64,000 bases of DNA from Paenibacillus lactis (GTDB lineage: Bacteria; Bacillota; Bacilli; Paenibacillales; Paenibacillaceae), in assembly GCF_017873605.1 (NCBI RefSeq), contig NZ_JAGGKI010000003.1, positions 372,001-436,000 of the forward strand, written 5' to 3'. Positions within the stretch are counted from its first letter, which is position 1; every line of letters begins with the position of its first letter. The notes beneath the pieces were generated by a model. The model was not told where the DNA came from, searched no databases, and saw only the letters and a program-made list of their open reading frames with translations. This document shows positions 23,977 through 32,567 of this stretch, in pieces. Both the position numbers and the translations under genes were made by a program.

Positions 23977-25836
23977 TTACTTGTCCTCTTCGTCCTGTAC
24001 GAAATTAAGCACGGCTTCATCCACTGCCGCGGTCTGTCCCAGGTCTGGTTGATCTGACAGCTCAACTTCGCAAGATTCGGGACCGCCATGCAGTTCAAAG
24101 AGAACCAGCTCGTTCTCCCCTTTACGCAATAAAGGGCCGGGAATATACAAGGCCTTTTGGGGCCCCGCGTTCCAGTACCGGCCGAGATTGAAGCCATTAA
24201 TCCAGGCGACACCCTTCGTCCAGCCATCAAAGCGAAGGAACGTATCCCCGATGTCCTCCACCTGAAAGCTGCCGCGGTAAAATCCGGGCAGACCCGTGTC
24301 TTCCGACGTCGACGTAGACAGCTCTTCATGCTCCGCCTGCCCTTTATCCATAACCGGTTTATAAGAGAGGGATGACAGCATCTGGGACGCAAGCGGCAGG
24401 GTCCGGACCGTCCAGTTATACAGGAATTGGTTATCGATTCTCACGCCCTCCGTGATTCCCTTGGGATCGTGGATCAGCGGCCCATAATTGATCCGGCCCA
24501 TGTTCTCGACGAGAATATCCAGCCTTGCTCCCGTTGCGGGTACGGTAATATCGAGCGGCTGCAAATTCCATCGTTCGATAACGCCAAGCGGCCGACCGTC
24601 CAGAAATACCTGGGCGCGATCACGAACCTCCTGAATATGCAGCTGCTGTCCTTGCCTTGGTCCCGGAATAAAGGTGCTGTACAAGATAAAGCCATAGGAC
24701 TGTCCGAATGTTTCCATTGGCTTGATGCACACGCTTTGTTTCGGCTCTGAGAGATGCTCTAGATTGGCATCCGCAAACAGACCGGCCATCTCAGACAAAG
24801 CGACCTTTCCGTAGGCCGCCTTTGGAATGGGCTCCGGAAAGGCGCAACCCGGCTTAAAACCATGCTTGCCGAGCACAGTCCGCACCGCCTCATATTTCTC
24901 CGTCTTATCCCCCCATTCCGTCAAAGGGGCATCATAATCGTAGCTTGTCGTCGTCGGTTCATAGGTCTTGATGTGATTCGCTCCGCTGTAAAAGCCGAAG
25001 TTGGTTCCGCCATGGAACATATACATATTGATCGAGGAGCCCTTCTCAAGCATTTCATCCAGTACGCCGGCGACATCGGCCGCATCCCGGACATGATGGT
25101 CCTCCATCCAGTGATCAAACCAGCCGTTCCAGAATTCCATGACCATCAGCGGCTCATCCGTACGGTATTCGCGGTATTTGCCGAACGATTCTTCTACCCG
25201 GGAACCGAAATTTACAGTCGCGTGCACATGGTCGATGGACCCGCCCAGCAGCATTTCGTCGGTTGGCCCGTCGGAGGTAAAGAGAAGCACATCGACGCCA
25301 CGCCGCACCAGTCCTGCGCGCAAATACTCCAGATAAGCGTGATCGTTGCCGTAACTGCCGTATTCATTTTCGACCTGAACAGCCAGGATCGGCCCTCCGT
25401 TCGAAGACAGGAGCGGAACCATTCTCGGGATCAGCTCGTCGTAATAATGATCCACCTTACTTAAATAGAGCGGGTCACTGCAGCGAAGCCGGATTTCTCC
25501 ATAACCTAGCAGCCAGCCCGGCAAACCTCCAAATTCCCATTCCGCACAGATAAACGGGCTGGGTCTGACAATGACGTGCAAGCCGAGTTTCCCGGCTAAT
25601 TCGATAAACGATCCAACGTCGGCCATCCCGCTAAAGTTAAATTCCCCTTCTGTGGGTTCATGCACATTCCATGCGATATACGTTTCAACGGTATTAAAGC
25701 CGCAGGCCTTTAATTTTAAAAGCCTGTCCTCCCAATATTCAGGAACGACACGGAAATAGTGAACCGCTCCCGATATGATCCGGTAAGGCTGCCCGTCCAG
25801 CAGGTATTGTCCGTTCTTCCAAGTGAGCACTCCCAT
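23977..25836 (-). CDS. Beta-galactosidase, GH35
   Basis: About 619 residues. TIM barrel at the N-terminus: SGAVHYFRVVPEYWEDRLLK, TYIAWNVHEPTEGEF, acid/base Glu in VQVENEYGSYG (near 160) and nucleophile Glu in VMEFWNGWFDHW. C-terminal beta-sandwich domains follow (GVAWINGFNLGRYWNAGPQK, the jelly-roll signature of the family). It should remove terminal beta-galactose from oligosaccharides in the cytoplasm, since no signal peptide is present. ATG 25836 has GGAGG nine bases upstream. It follows GH29 by 36 bases and is in the same operon. Confidence 0.93.
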   Translation of the reverse strand: MGVLTWKNGQYLLDGQPYRIISGAVHYFRVVPEYWEDRLLKLKACGFNTVETYIAWNVHEPTEGEFNFSGMADVGSFIELAGKLGLHVIVRPSPFICAEWEFGGLPGWLLGYGEIRLRCSDPLYLSKVDHYYDELIPRMVPLLSSNGGPILAVQVENEYGSYGNDHAYLEYLRAGLVRRGVDVLLFTSDGPTDEMLLGGSIDHVHATVNFGSRVEESFGKYREYRTDEPLMVMEFWNGWFDHWMEDHHVRDAADVAGVLDEMLEKGSSINMYMFHGGTNFGFYSGANHIKTYEPTTTSYDYDAPLTEWGDKTEKYEAVRTVLGKHGFKPGCAFPEPIPKAAYGKVALSEMAGLFADANLEHLSEPKQSVCIKPMETFGQSYGFILYSTFIPGPRQGQQLHIQEVRDRAQVFLDGRPLGVIERWNLQPLDITVPATGARLDILVENMGRINYGPLIHDPKGITEGVRIDNQFLYNWTVRTLPLASQMLSSLSYKPVMDKGQAEHEELSTSTSEDTGLPGFYRGSFQVEDIGDTFLRFDGWTKGVAWINGFNLGRYWNAGPQKALYIPGPLLRKGENELVLFELHGGPESCEVELSDQPDLGQTAAVDEAVLNFVQDEEDK

Positions 25837-25872
25837 TCCAGTTCTCCTCCACCTTATGTTAGGATCCAAGGC

Positions 25873-27126
25873 TTATTGCCCGCAGCGATAAACCGCCAAT
25901 TTTTTGATGACCGGACTTGCGGCCGCTTCCAGTACCCGCAAACGCACCTTGTCGGTCGTTACCGGAGAGAACGCATCGATTTTCTTGTGACCGATCGCGC
26001 TGCCGCGTGTCAGCTCGAGCCACTCTCCACCGACGAAGGCTTCCAGCACATACTGACTGATCCTTTCCCCGTATGCAATCTCCTCCATGACCACGACATG
26101 ATCGATCACGCATGCTTGGGGAAGGATTAACTGAACGGCCTCTCCCGATCCCGAGCCTTCGGCCAGGGCAGAACCGAACCGACGCTTGATCTCTCTGCCA
26201 AATTCCAGAAGCCGCTTTACATCGGCCTCCGGAAGCAGTCCCCGGGGGTCCGGAGCGACATTGAGCAGCAAGGTCGCTCCATGTCCAACCGACCGGTAAT
26301 AGATGTCCTTAAGCTGATCAAGAGACAACAGCAAATGTTCCTCGTCCGGATGCCAGAACCAGCGGTCTTTTCGGATCGGTACATCGCATTCTGCGGGCAC
26401 CCAGCTCGGCGTCTCCGTCAGCCATTTCAGCGATTCTTCGCTGAACATGCTGCCCCGAGAAGAATCGGCCGTGTTCCAGCAAGGATACGGAGCGACACCA
26501 TCCTCATTGCCGACCCACCGAATCGTGGGCGCGCCCATATTAAACACCATGGCGCTTGGCTGATATTTTTTCACAAGACCCATGATTCGCGGCCAATCAT
26601 ATTCGCGGCCTTCCGATCCCGCGCCGTCAAACCAAATTTCCACAAGCGGACCATAGCCGGTTAAGAGCTCCTCCAATTGTCTGCAATAAAAGTCATCATA
26701 CTGCTGCGGATCGGCATAACACGGCTCGTGCCTGTCCCAAGGGGATACATAAATACCGAAGCCGATGCCCTCCTCCCGGCAAGCTTCCGCGCATTCTTTC
26801 ACGACATCGCCCTTGCCTTCCTTCCACGGGCTCGAGGCTACGGAGTAATCCGTCGTCGCCGTCGGCCACAGGCAAAAGCCGTCATGATGCTTGGCCGTCA
26901 GTATGAGATAACGGAAGCCGGCTTCCTTCGCGGACCGGGCCCACTGTTTGGCATCCAGGCGTTCCGGATTAAACAAGGCCGGAGCATCCTTGCCTTCCCC
27001 CCATTCCTGGTCACAGAACGTATTGATTCCAAAATGGCAGAACATCCCGAGCTCCATATCCTGCCAAGCTAATTGCTCCGGCGAAGGAACAGCTAGCTGC
27101 TCCTCTAGCTTTCTTGTTATTGACAT
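25873..27126 (-). CDS. Alpha-L-fucosidase, GH29
   Basis: 417 residues, cytoplasmic. GMFCHFGINTFCDQEWGEG, YLILTAKHHDGFCLWPT and nucleophile Asp in LVEIWFDGAG are the family hallmarks; the final 90 residues (VKLRVLEAAASP-like, FVGGEWLELT) form the usual C-terminal beta-sandwich with a discoidin-like look. It would release alpha-fucose from imported oligosaccharides. It lies between the binding-protein gene and GH35, behind a terminator that should lower its expression relative to the binding protein. Confidence 0.92.
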   Translation of the reverse strand: MSITRKLEEQLAVPSPEQLAWQDMELGMFCHFGINTFCDQEWGEGKDAPALFNPERLDAKQWARSAKEAGFRYLILTAKHHDGFCLWPTATTDYSVASSPWKEGKGDVVKECAEACREEGIGFGIYVSPWDRHEPCYADPQQYDDFYCRQLEELLTGYGPLVEIWFDGAGSEGREYDWPRIMGLVKKYQPSAMVFNMGAPTIRWVGNEDGVAPYPCWNTADSSRGSMFSEESLKWLTETPSWVPAECDVPIRKDRWFWHPDEEHLLLSLDQLKDIYYRSVGHGATLLLNVAPDPRGLLPEADVKRLLEFGREIKRRFGSALAEGSGSGEAVQLILPQACVIDHVVVMEEIAYGERISQYVLEAFVGGEWLELTRGSAIGHKKIDAFSPVTTDKVRLRVLEAAASPVIKKLAVYRCGQ

Positions 27127-27153
27127 GCTTTCCCCTCCAACTCTCTACAGTTG

Positions 27154-27199
27154 AAAAAAAAGGGCTTTGGGAAGCCGGCTTAATGGCCCCCCGAAGCCC
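27154..27199 (-). terminator. Internal terminator between the binding-protein gene and GH29
   Basis: Minus strand GGGCTTCGGG, loop, CCCAAAGCCC followed by eight T. Such a site after a solute-binding-protein gene commonly keeps the binding protein in excess over downstream products. Confidence 0.85.
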
Positions 27200-27236
27200 G
27201 ATTCCTACCAGGATTCTTTACCCTGTGCTATCCCTG

Positions 27237-28604
27237 TTACTTGATAACGCCTTTTTCGTTAATGATTTTCGTGGCCTCATCGACCATCCATTGTTGAACC
27301 TCATCAATCGGCTCATTGCTGAGCATGAATTTAGAGAAGCCGTCATTTATGATCTTGGTCAATTCCGCGGTAGACGCGATCATGACTTTGGCGGCATCCA
27401 GATATTGGATTTCATCGCTGAACAGCGTATATTTCAACGAATCCATATCGTACATATCCTCTTTGCCGGCAACCAGCTTCGTCAGCAATTCCTCGTTATT
27501 CGCCTTTTTGTAGCCAGAGAACTCAAGTCTGTTGTCCGAATCGGCTGTTGTCATGAATCTCATAAGCTTGAAGGAGGCTGCCTTGTTGGCGGAGTTGGCG
27601 CCCATTGCCAGCATATTGCCGCTGGTGAAGTATTTTCCTTCATACTCTTTCGGTTCCCAGCCAGCAGGAGGCACAGGTACAGGAGCGAAGGCGGTTTTGA
27701 ACTCATGCGGATATTGCTCGGTATTGCCTGGGTCTGCGATCGTAAAGTTGCCTGTAAGAATCATAGCGGCTTCTTCATTGAAGAATTCCGTACGGTAGTT
27801 CAGCTTCGCAGCAAGCACGTCACTGTAAGGCTTGGCCGACTTGTCCTTCTCCTCCATGTCTTTACGGAGCTGGAAGAAATATTTGTATGTCGGATCCGCC
27901 AGAATCGTCGTTCCGTCTTCATAGACGAACGGATCTTTCATCATGGTTTGGGCCGGAGCGTTCATATAAAGCTCCCATGTGTGGAAATAAGATCCGTAGC
28001 GCTTGTCAACGCCTTCGCCCTTGGTCAGCTTTTTGGCGTATTCGCGGTAGTCGTCCCATGTCCAACCATATTTCGGAACCTCAAGTCCCGCTTCATCCAG
28101 GGCATCCTTATTGAGCATGACATAGTTCGTGCTCTTGGTATACTGCATGCCATAATACTTGTCGCCTAACTTGGGATTTACGAAATACTCGTCTTCCGGA
28201 ACCAAGCTTTCCTTCTCGTAGAACTCGTTCAGAGGAGCAAGAGCTCCGCGTTCAGCCCGCTCGAGAACTCCGCCCAAGCTCGGGAATTGAATAACATCGA
28301 TCGCTTCGCCGGAAGAGATCAGGAAATCCAGCTTTTTCAGCATTTCCACGGAATCGCCGGGAACCAGCACCACATGCTCGACCTTGATGTCCGGATTTTG
28401 ATCCATAAATTCCTGGAGCATGGCATCCGTGCCCGCCTGCTGGGCCTCGTTATCCCAGTTGTAATACTTGATGGTGGTAACCCCATTGTCTGCCTTGCCG
28501 GCACCCGATTCTGAACCGGAATTCCCGCAGCCGCTTAAAATCAGGGTGCTTGCCAGAACCGTGCTTAGAATGATGGATAATCTGTGTTTGACTTTTTTCT
28601 TCAT
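27237..28604 (-). CDS. Carbohydrate ABC transporter substrate-binding lipoprotein (family 1)
   Basis: 455 residues. Lipoprotein signal with lipobox LILSGC (Cys 26) and a GNSGSESG spacer, then the family-1 binding-protein fold (TIKYYNWDNEAQQAGTDAML, SSGEAIDVIQFPS, FTSGNMLAMGANSANK). It captures an oligosaccharide outside the cell and delivers it to the two permeases encoded just upstream. It has its own promoter with a regulator-like repeat and a terminator after it. No ATP-binding protein gene is here, so a shared MsmX-type ATPase elsewhere is expected. Confidence 0.93.
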   Translation of the reverse strand: MKKKVKHRLSIILSTVLASTLILSGCGNSGSESGAGKADNGVTTIKYYNWDNEAQQAGTDAMLQEFMDQNPDIKVEHVVLVPGDSVEMLKKLDFLISSGEAIDVIQFPSLGGVLERAERGALAPLNEFYEKESLVPEDEYFVNPKLGDKYYGMQYTKSTNYVMLNKDALDEAGLEVPKYGWTWDDYREYAKKLTKGEGVDKRYGSYFHTWELYMNAPAQTMMKDPFVYEDGTTILADPTYKYFFQLRKDMEEKDKSAKPYSDVLAAKLNYRTEFFNEEAAMILTGNFTIADPGNTEQYPHEFKTAFAPVPVPPAGWEPKEYEGKYFTSGNMLAMGANSANKAASFKLMRFMTTADSDNRLEFSGYKKANNEELLTKLVAGKEDMYDMDSLKYTLFSDEIQYLDAAKVMIASTAELTKIINDGFSKFMLSNEPIDEVQQWMVDEATKIINEKGVIK

Positions 28605-28654
28605 CTTACTTCCCCCTGCACAGATAAATTAGTTGTTGTGCTGTTTTCATGTTC

Positions 28655-28718
28655 ATTATAGGCACCGGCACGGCCGATCAAGTGCACAATTTTGAGGTTC
28701 TAGGATTACTTTTTTGAC
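28655..28718 (-). promoter_or_regulatory. Binding-protein gene promoter with AraC-type direct repeats
   Basis: Minus strand -10 TATAAT (28655-28660). Two direct repeats 22 bp apart lie upstream: CTCAAAATTGTGCACTT (28680-28696, starting 36 bp before the -10) and GTCAAAAAAGTAATCCTAG (28700-28718). The same motif occurs at the two other promoters of this locus (30596-30631 and 37705-37742). No good -35 box is present, as expected for an activator-dependent promoter. Confidence 0.7.
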
Positions 28719-28757
28719 TTTTGCGAAACCTTCGGCCTTTTCACATTAGGCTTCGGA

Positions 28758-29594
28758 TCAACCTTTTACCCCGCCTAAAGCGATACCGTTTATGACCTGC
28801 TTCTGCAATACGATGAACACGATGACCAGTGGAATGATCGCCGATACCGCCGCCGTCATCATAATGGCATAGTTGTTGGTATAGTCATCACGGAACAGCG
28901 TCATCCCCAGCGGAATCGTGTATAGGTCCTTGTCCAGCAGGAAGATCAGCGGATTCTGGTAATCGTTCCAAGTCCAAATGAATTTAATGATCGCTACCGT
29001 AGCCAGCACAGGCTTGCACAGCGGAACCATAATGGAAGCAAATGTCCGCAGATGGCCCGCACCGTCAATTCTCGCAGCTTCCAAATATTCATCGCTGATC
29101 CCGATCATGAATTGACGAAGCAGGAACGTGAAGTAGATCGAGAACATACTCATGAAGATGATGGCCGCATGCGTATTGTAGAGACCAAACCAGCGAATGA
29201 GCAGAAACCGCGGAATCAGCGTCGCCTGATCCGGAATGATCATGAACGAGAGTAGGGCCATAAAGACGAGATTCCGTCCCTTGAATCGGATCTTCGTTAG
29301 CGCATAAGCGGCCATGGATGAGATGATCAGCGTGATTAAGGTCGTGATAATGGCTATTTTAAAAGAATTAAAATAGAAATCATAGAAGGGAACTCTCCCC
29401 ATCCAAACCGTCTTGAAATTATACGCCAGATTCACCTTTTCCGGTATCCATTGAATTGGAAAGCGCATAACATCCTTCTCGTATTTGAAAGCCGCGGAAA
29501 TCATCCAAATGAGCGGAACGAGAAACACGATGGACAATGCCCCCATCAAAAGGGTGATTACCCCTTTGGACATGTTTTTTCGAAGCAACTGCAT
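28758..29594 (-). CDS. Carbohydrate ABC transporter permease, MalG-like
   Basis: About 278 residues, six membrane helices; the EAA loop is in EYLEAARIDGAGHLRTFASIMVPL. ATG 29594 has GAGAGG seven bases upstream; TTG 29600 is less likely. It pairs with the permease gene 18 bases upstream to form the import channel. Neighbouring YesMN-type regulators and GH genes suggest an oligosaccharide from a host or plant polysaccharide as substrate. Confidence 0.93.
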   Translation of the reverse strand: MQLLRKNMSKGVITLLMGALSIVFLVPLIWMISAAFKYEKDVMRFPIQWIPEKVNLAYNFKTVWMGRVPFYDFYFNSFKIAIITTLITLIISSMAAYALTKIRFKGRNLVFMALLSFMIIPDQATLIPRFLLIRWFGLYNTHAAIIFMSMFSIYFTFLLRQFMIGISDEYLEAARIDGAGHLRTFASIMVPLCKPVLATVAIIKFIWTWNDYQNPLIFLLDKDLYTIPLGMTLFRDDYTNNYAIMMTAAVSAIIPLVIVFIVLQKQVINGIALGGVKG

Positions 29595-29612
29595 GTACAA
29601 TCCTCTCCCTCT

Positions 29613-30533
29613 CTATTCTTCATTTCTCATCTTCCAGGTGAGCGCGGTAATCAGGCCGATAATCGCGAACAGCAGCCAGGAAATGGCCGAAGCGTATCCC
29701 ATATTGTAATATTGGAAGCCTTCCTCATAGATACGGAATACAAGCACGGTAGAAGAATTGTTCGGTCCGCCTTCCGTCAGGAACGCGATAATGTCAAACA
29801 CTTTAAACGAACCAATCAACATCGTGATCAACAGGAAGAAGGTTGTTGGACGGAGCATCGGAACCGTGATCGCAAAAAACTTTTTAATTGCACCGGCACC
29901 GTCAATATCCGCCGCTTCATAAATTTCATTCGATATGTTCGTAAGCCCGGCCATATAGATAATGATCGTGTAGCCCAGGCCCGCCCAGGAGCTGATAATC
30001 GAAATCGCCAGGAGCGACGTTTTCGGATCGACCAGCCACTTCGGCGGATTGCTGATCCCGAGCTCCATCAGAAACTGGTTGATCGGTCCCAGCGATGGAT
30101 GGAATAATGCGCTCCACACCGCAGCGACCGCGATAATCGAAGAAATATACGGAATGAAGAACGCGACTTTAAAATAGCTTTTGAAGAACACACTGTTGTG
30201 AATCAAAACCGAAAGCACCAGGGCGATGGCAATCGGGATCGGCACCGTAAGAACCATATAGATCAAATTATTCTTTATCGCTTGAATGATGGTTGGATCC
30301 TGAAACATCTTGATATAGTTATCGAAACCGGTAAATTCGATACCCTGGACACCCGACAGCATATCCCAATCGGATAAGCTCAAATACAAAGAGAATCCAA
30401 GGGCAAATACATTTAATAACAGCATCCCGACGATTTCCGGGGCAAGAAACAGCCACCCGATCAAAGCCTCTTTCCGCTTGGGAGTCCAAAACTTCCGCCG
30501 GCTCTTGGGCACTGGTCGTTGTACAGCCTCCAT
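29613..30533 (-). CDS. Carbohydrate ABC transporter permease, UgpA/LplB-like
   Basis: 306 residues with a positively charged N-terminus (VPKSRRKFWTPKRKEALIG) and six membrane helices; EAA loop EIYEAADIDGAGAIKKFFAITVP. First gene of the permease operon, ATG 30533 preceded by GAGGTGATGCTTC. Its promoter carries the shared regulator motif. LplB-type permeases with YesMN regulators are common in Bacilli for plant or host glycans. Confidence 0.93.
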   Translation of the reverse strand: MEAVQRPVPKSRRKFWTPKRKEALIGWLFLAPEIVGMLLLNVFALGFSLYLSLSDWDMLSGVQGIEFTGFDNYIKMFQDPTIIQAIKNNLIYMVLTVPIPIAIALVLSVLIHNSVFFKSYFKVAFFIPYISSIIAVAAVWSALFHPSLGPINQFLMELGISNPPKWLVDPKTSLLAISIISSWAGLGYTIIIYMAGLTNISNEIYEAADIDGAGAIKKFFAITVPMLRPTTFFLLITMLIGSFKVFDIIAFLTEGGPNNSSTVLVFRIYEEGFQYYNMGYASAISWLLFAIIGLITALTWKMRNEE

Positions 30534-30564
30534 GAAGCATCACCTCAACAATTTGTAAGTTGTC

Positions 30565-30631
30565 ATTATAGTAATACATCCGCCATCGGCAAGAAGGAGG
30601 GATTCTGACCAGCCATGTGCAAGATTTTGAC
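30565..30631 (-). promoter_or_regulatory. Permease operon promoter with AraC-type direct repeats
   Basis: Minus strand -10 TATAAT (30565-30570) and weak -35 TTGCCG (30587-30592), 16-bp spacer. Upstream are GTCAGAATCCCTCC (30596-30609, starting 39 bp before the -10) and the conserved copy GTCAAAATCTTGCACAT (30615-30631), 22 bp apart. It matches the motif at 28680-28718 and 37705-37742. Confidence 0.7.
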
Positions 30632-30636
30632 CTAAA

Positions 30637-30895
30637 AAAAGCCCCACAAAGTGGAGCCTACGCTTCGATACTTATTCCAATTACTTTGCGGGGACCCCAG
30701 AACAAAAGCCCCACAAAGTGGAGCCTACGCTTCGATGCTTATTCCAAATACTTTGCGGGGACCCCAAATCAAAAGCCCCACAAAGTGGAGCCTACGCTTC
30801 GATACTTATTCCAAATACTTTGCGGGGACCCCAGAACAAAAGCCCCACAAAGGGGGAGCCTATCCTTCGATGCTTATTCCAAATACTTTGCGGGT
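30637..30895. repeat. 67-bp tandem repeat array, four copies
   Basis: Units start exactly every 67 bases at 30641, 30708, 30775 and 30842. Each reads GCCCCACAAAGTGGAGCC, then TACGCTTCGATACTTATTCC and AAATACTTTGCGGGGACCCC, so GCCCCACAAAGT can pair with ACTTTGCGGGG within the unit. The array sits between the regulator gene terminator and the permease promoter. Frames through it open only because the units repeat; they are not genes. Confidence 0.95.
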
Positions 30896-30918
30896 GGCTT
30901 GCGCTTTGGTGAAAACTT

Positions 30919-30942
30919 TAAAAGCCGCCCTTGCCGGGCGGC
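30919..30942 (-). terminator. Terminator of the GH88-lyase-sensor-regulator operon
   Basis: Minus strand GCCGCCC-GGCAA-GGGCGGCTTTTAAAG, about 40 nt after the regulator gene stop. Confidence 0.8.
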
Positions 30943-30980
30943 ATGCTGCTGTATAATTAAATTGAATACTATAGGCCCGC

Positions 30981-32567
30981 TTACTTTCGCGCGGTGTACT
31001 TCGCTTTATACTCGCTCGGGGTGGTCCCCACGTATTTTTTGAACACTTTCGAAAAATACGTACGATCCGAATAGCCTAATTCCATAGCCAGAGACTCCAA
31101 ATTCTGCCCGGACATTCTAAGCATTTTGGTGGCCATCTTCATTTTGTATTGATGCACGTAATCCGTGAAGGTGAGCCCTGTCAACCGTTTGAAATACCGG
31201 GAAAAATAGCTCGGGTTCAAAAACAGATAGCGTGCCATATCGATCGATGTAATGTTATCGTCGAGATGCTGATCGATATATTGCTGGATCACCTGCAGCT
31301 TCGGCTCGTTCGTTGGGCTTCCCGCTCCCGTTTTCCGGGTTCCGATCGTCTGGATCAGCCTTCTCTCCACCAGCTCCATCATATCCTCCAAGGTGCGGGC
31401 TAAACCGAGATAGGCGAACAGATCCTCTTCGAATTTCAGACTGGAAAACATCAGCTCGATGCTGCGAAGCATGGAGGAAAGATCCCGGGCAAAGTCGCCC
31501 GGATCAATCGACAGCTCCTTCGCGGTTCCGGCGATCTTCTGCAGCGCAGCGCGTATACCGTCGAGATCCTGCTTCATGAGCATCCGTTCCAGCTCCGAAA
31601 CGTAACTGTCCAGAAACCCCTGAGGCGCGGCTTGGAACCACCGTGTTCGGATTTGCGAAGCTTCCAGCATCGTATAGTCGGTATTTTCATAAAACTCGTA
31701 TTTTCCATGAAAAATATCCTGATAGACGGAGCCGATCGAGCTTAATTCCATCTTGTCCGTGACGGAGACAACATTCGGTTGAATCTTGAGAAAGTGGAGG
31801 CACTGATAACGCAGTCGCTGCAAATAATGATGAAGATGCAAGCTGGCATTCTGCGCCAGATTGACCCTAAAGTTATGCAGAATCACAATGTTCCCCTGCT
31901 CCATGAACGGCGTAATCCCTTCGTACGACTCGGACAATTCCGTCGCAATATTATAAACGGCGTATAAAATCAGCGGCAATTCCGTTTGTCTGAAGCGCTT
32001 GTCAAAGCTGGAGAGTCGAATGCTGACCAGCCCCAACGCAAACCACGGATAGGTCCAGGAGATGCCGAGCTGCGCTGCATAAGCCTGAGTGGCTTCGGAC
32101 GGCGAGCCATTGATCACCCGTTGCAGCAGGTCTTGCCGAAAGAGCTGACTATTGTAATTGGCCCCTTCGCGATGAATCAGACCGGTTCGCATTTTTAGCA
32201 AGTTCATGGATTTGCCGAGGCTCTGTTCCAACTGCTCCGCTGTAAGCTGATCCTTGATCAGATAATCATCCGCTTGCAGCTTTACGGCTTGCTGGGCATA
32301 ATGAAAATCCTCATGGCAGGTCAGGAAGATAATCCGTACCTCCGGCTTCACGCGCATAAAATGGTCCGCCAGCTCAATGCCGTTTTTTTGCGGAAGTCCG
32401 ATATCTGTAATGACAATATCCGGCTGCACTTCCTCAAACATATGCAGCGCTTTGGCGCTGGAATACGTACTGCCGGCAATCTGCAGATTGTTGGCCTCCC
32501 AGTCAATCATCTGCTGCAATACCTTGAGCATAGGAACATCATCGTCGATGAGCATAACTCTATACAT
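30981..32567 (-). CDS. YesN-type response regulator, AraC-family
   Basis: 528 residues. Receiver domain at 1-120 with acidic pocket DDD (8-10) and phospho-acceptor D55 in IVITDIGLPQ; a long linker domain (about 150-410); C-terminal AraC-type double helix-turn-helix (NPSYFSRYFKRLTGLTFTDY and LAMELGYSDRTYFSKVFKKY). Its start overlaps the stop of the sensor kinase gene by one base (TAATG), so the pair is co-translated. It should bind the tandem repeats found at three promoters in this locus and activate them when its kinase senses the sugar. Confidence 0.95.
   Translation of the reverse strand: MYRVMLIDDDVPMLKVLQQMIDWEANNLQIAGSTYSSAKALHMFEEVQPDIVITDIGLPQKNGIELADHFMRVKPEVRIIFLTCHEDFHYAQQAVKLQADDYLIKDQLTAEQLEQSLGKSMNLLKMRTGLIHREGANYNSQLFRQDLLQRVINGSPSEATQAYAAQLGISWTYPWFALGLVSIRLSSFDKRFRQTELPLILYAVYNIATELSESYEGITPFMEQGNIVILHNFRVNLAQNASLHLHHYLQRLRYQCLHFLKIQPNVVSVTDKMELSSIGSVYQDIFHGKYEFYENTDYTMLEASQIRTRWFQAAPQGFLDSYVSELERMLMKQDLDGIRAALQKIAGTAKELSIDPGDFARDLSSMLRSIELMFSSLKFEEDLFAYLGLARTLEDMMELVERRLIQTIGTRKTGAGSPTNEPKLQVIQQYIDQHLDDNITSIDMARYLFLNPSYFSRYFKRLTGLTFTDYVHQYKMKMATKMLRMSGQNLESLAMELGYSDRTYFSKVFKKYVGTTPSEYKAKYTARK

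Noticed and set aside
27114-28169. 351-codon frame opposite the binding-protein gene
   Set aside because: Antisense shadow; the lipoprotein on the minus strand is clear.
30617-31042. 141-codon frame through the 67-bp array
   Set aside because: Product of repeated units; ends in antisense of the response regulator gene.
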